From Nocardioides humi (lineage in GTDB: Bacteria; Actinomycetota; Actinomycetes; Propionibacteriales; Nocardioidaceae): DNA of 64,000 bases. The translations under genes were made by a program, and so were the position numbers. Under the pieces are notes generated by a model. The model made no database searches. It was given only the letters and a program-made list of their open reading frames with translations, and was not told the origin of the DNA. Location: NCBI RefSeq assembly GCF_006494775.1, contig NZ_CP041146.1, positions 1,054,001 to 1,118,000 on the forward strand. Direction: 5' to 3'. This document shows, one piece after another, positions 62,542 to 64,000 of the stretch; position 1 is the first letter of the stretch, and each line of letters begins with the position of its first letter.

Positions 62542-64000
62542 ATGCCGGACGTGGACCCGACCCAGCGCGCCCTGCTGCTGCCCGGCGTGGAGCTGGTCGA
62601 GGAGATCGGGCGCGGCGGGTTCGCCCGGGTCTGGCGGGGCCGGCAGCTGGCGGTGGACCGCGACGTCGCGGTGAAGATCGACGACCGGGTGCTCGACGAG
62701 GACACCAACCGGCGCCGGTTCGTGCGGGAGGCGACGGCGGTGAGCCGGATCAGCGGCCACCCGCACGTGGTGTCGCTGATCGACGTGGGCGTGACGAGCG
62801 ACAACCGGCCGTACCTGGTGATGGAGCTGTGCGCCAACGGCAGCCTGGCGTCGTACCTGACGCGCAACGGCCCGATGCGGGTCGAGGAGGCGGTCGAGGT
62901 CGGGCTGGCGGTGACCAGCGCGCTGGCCGCCGCGCACGAGGCGGGGATCCTGCACCGCGACATCAAGCCCGGCAACATCCTCATCGACGCGTGGGGCACG
63001 CCGCGGCTGTCCGACTTCGGCCTGGCCGCCCTCCCCCAGCCGGGCCGGGACCCGTCGGTGAGCCTGGAGGCCCTCACGCCGGCGTACGCGTCGCCGGAGG
63101 CGTTCTCCTTCTCGGCGCCCACGCCGCAGTCCGACGTGTTCTCGATGGGCGCGACCCTGCACGCGATGATCTCGGGCAGCTCGCCGCGCCGCACCGCGGA
63201 CGGGAGCCCGGTCCCGATCGACCAGGTGCTGGCCAACCTGCGCGCGGAGTTCCCCGACCCGGGGGTGCCGGGCAGCGAGCAGCTGATGCGGGTGATCCGG
63301 ACCGCCACGGCGTACGACGCCGCGCACCGCTACCCCACCGCGCGCGAGCTGCACGACGCCCTCCGCGCGATCCGCGCCACGACCGGCGGCGGCGTGGTCG
63401 TGGGCGGCCCCGAGGCCAGCTTCACCCAGCTCCGGCCACCCCCGCGGCCGGCCCTGCAACCGGCACCGACCGCCCGGCGGCGCTGGCCGCTGGCGGCCGC
63501 CGCAGCCGTCGTCGGGCTCGGCGTCGGCGGGCTGGGCGGGGCGCTGCTCACCTCGGGCGATCCCCAGCCCACCGCCCGGGTCGCGACGGGCGACACCACC
63601 ACGCCCGTCGAGGTGACCGCGGAGACCGGCGACGACACCGGTGACGGCACCGGCGACGGCACCGGCGACGGCGACACCATGGCCGGCGCCCCGGAGCTCG
63701 GCGCGTGCTACGCCGGGGTCCAGAGCATCGGCCAGACCCTGAGCGCGACCAAGGGCACCTGTCCCGACGGCCCCTGGTTCGTCTTCGCCGTCGAGCAGCT
63801 CGCCGACACGACCACCGACGTCACCTCCGACGCGGTCGACGCCGACGACCGGGTCCGGGCCACCTGCACCTCCGACAGCCTGCGGGCCTACAACGCCGGC
63901 ACCGGCGGGGAGCACCCGAAGGGCGAGTACGACGTGTTCGTGCTGCCCCCGAGCGGGACGGCCTTCGTGCAGGGACAGCGCTGGTTCGCCTGCCTGGCGC
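62542..64000 (+). CDS. Membrane Ser/Thr protein kinase (PknB-like), C-terminus outside window
   Basis: 486 residues visible. Kinase domain about 10-275: glycine loop EIGRGGFARVWRG, lysine in DVAVKIDD, catalytic loop ILHRDIKPGNILID, DFG in LSDFGLAALP, activation segment end TPAYASPEAFS. Then a Pro-rich linker, one membrane helix (RRWPLAAAAAVVGLGVGGLG, residues about 313-336), a Thr/Gly/Asp repeat (GDDTGDGTGDGTGDGD), and an extracellular domain with CYAGVQSIGQTLSATKGTCP and further cysteines. No PASTA repeat is seen so far. ATG 62542 is in frame with GTG 62551. Confidence 0.93.
   Translation, partial: MPDVDPTQRALLLPGVELVEEIGRGGFARVWRGRQLAVDRDVAVKIDDRVLDEDTNRRRFVREATAVSRISGHPHVVSLIDVGVTSDNRPYLVMELCANGSLASYLTRNGPMRVEEAVEVGLAVTSALAAAHEAGILHRDIKPGNILIDAWGTPRLSDFGLAALPQPGRDPSVSLEALTPAYASPEAFSFSAPTPQSDVFSMGATLHAMISGSSPRRTADGSPVPIDQVLANLRAEFPDPGVPGSEQLMRVIRTATAYDAAHRYPTARELHDALRAIRATTGGGVVVGGPEASFTQLRPPPRPALQPAPTARRRWPLAAAAAVVGLGVGGLGGALLTSGDPQPTARVATGDTTTPVEVTAETGDDTGDGTGDGTGDGDTMAGAPELGACYAGVQSIGQTLSATKGTCPDGPWFVFAVEQLADTTTDVTSDAVDADDRVRATCTSDSLRAYNAGTGGEHPKGEYDVFVLPPSGTAFVQGQRWFACLA

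Overview
The window comes from a high-GC actinobacterium, most likely a Nocardioides-like member of the Nocardioidaceae. The evidence is pervasive G/C at third codon positions, many GTG starts, many genes with a -10-like hexamer 6-8 nt before the start codon (leaderless style), a mycothiol-type DsbA oxidoreductase, a KstR-type operator and an actinobacterial (KFSSSK) methionyl-tRNA synthetase. It is ordinary chromosomal DNA with one IS110 element and one small transferred-looking nuclease gene beside a tRNA. No CRISPR array, rRNA operon, prophage or plasmid functions are visible.

1-13.2 kb: a three-gene ABC importer with a divergent GntR/FCD regulator and a cluster of operator-like repeats; a GH43-like lipoprotein; an AraC regulator divergent from a DUF2000 protein; an alpha/beta hydrolase; a secreted beta-propeller protein; an HTH/NB-ARC/TPR regulator behind four 10-bp phased repeats; a two-domain PPOX flavoprotein under an iron-box-like palindrome; a LysE exporter. 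13.2-19 kb: a membrane protein/histidine kinase/response regulator operon whose Shine-Dalgarno lies in a hairpin, then two unrecognised genes, one of them WXG100-like. 19-29.7 kb: metG, a peptidoglycan amidase, a DsbA-like enzyme, a CHAP hydrolase, pepN, DUF5130, a small membrane protein, MscS and glbO. 29.7-36.4 kb: a low-complexity membrane protein, an ECF-like sigma factor, and an acyl-CoA cluster (enoyl-CoA hydratase with a KstR-type operator, thioesterase, thiolase), then GNAT, MarR and an IS110 transposase.

36.4-46.2 kb: two overlapping crcB genes behind a fluoride riboswitch, ettA, a single-stranded DNA-binding protein, and a PrsW / dynamin-like GTPase / GTPase operon; then aminopeptidase P. 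46.2-55.5 kb: universal stress protein, malic enzyme running tail-to-tail into a broken PD-(D/E)XK nuclease next to tRNA-Arg(TCT), GntR plus an orphan ABC ATPase, and an overlapping mauE / thioredoxin / deaminase / acyl-CoA dehydrogenase chain; then orn and tRNA-His. 55.5-64 kb: MacB-type ABC pair, MarR-GNAT fusion with a palindromic operator, pirin, FAD oxidoreductase, tRNA-Lys(CTT), secreted GDPD and the start of a membrane Ser/Thr kinase.

Two window-wide observations matter most. First, three same-orientation 161-166 bp repeats (27591, 36747, 55586) share a core but have different ends that are complementary within each copy. Compensatory change of this kind points to a conserved hairpin/RNA or a small mobile element. 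Second, six otherwise intact genes carry seven single-base losses, mostly in runs of G or C, and two further loci may carry one. That pattern is more like sequencing or assembly error than gene decay, so those genes are annotated as probably functional.
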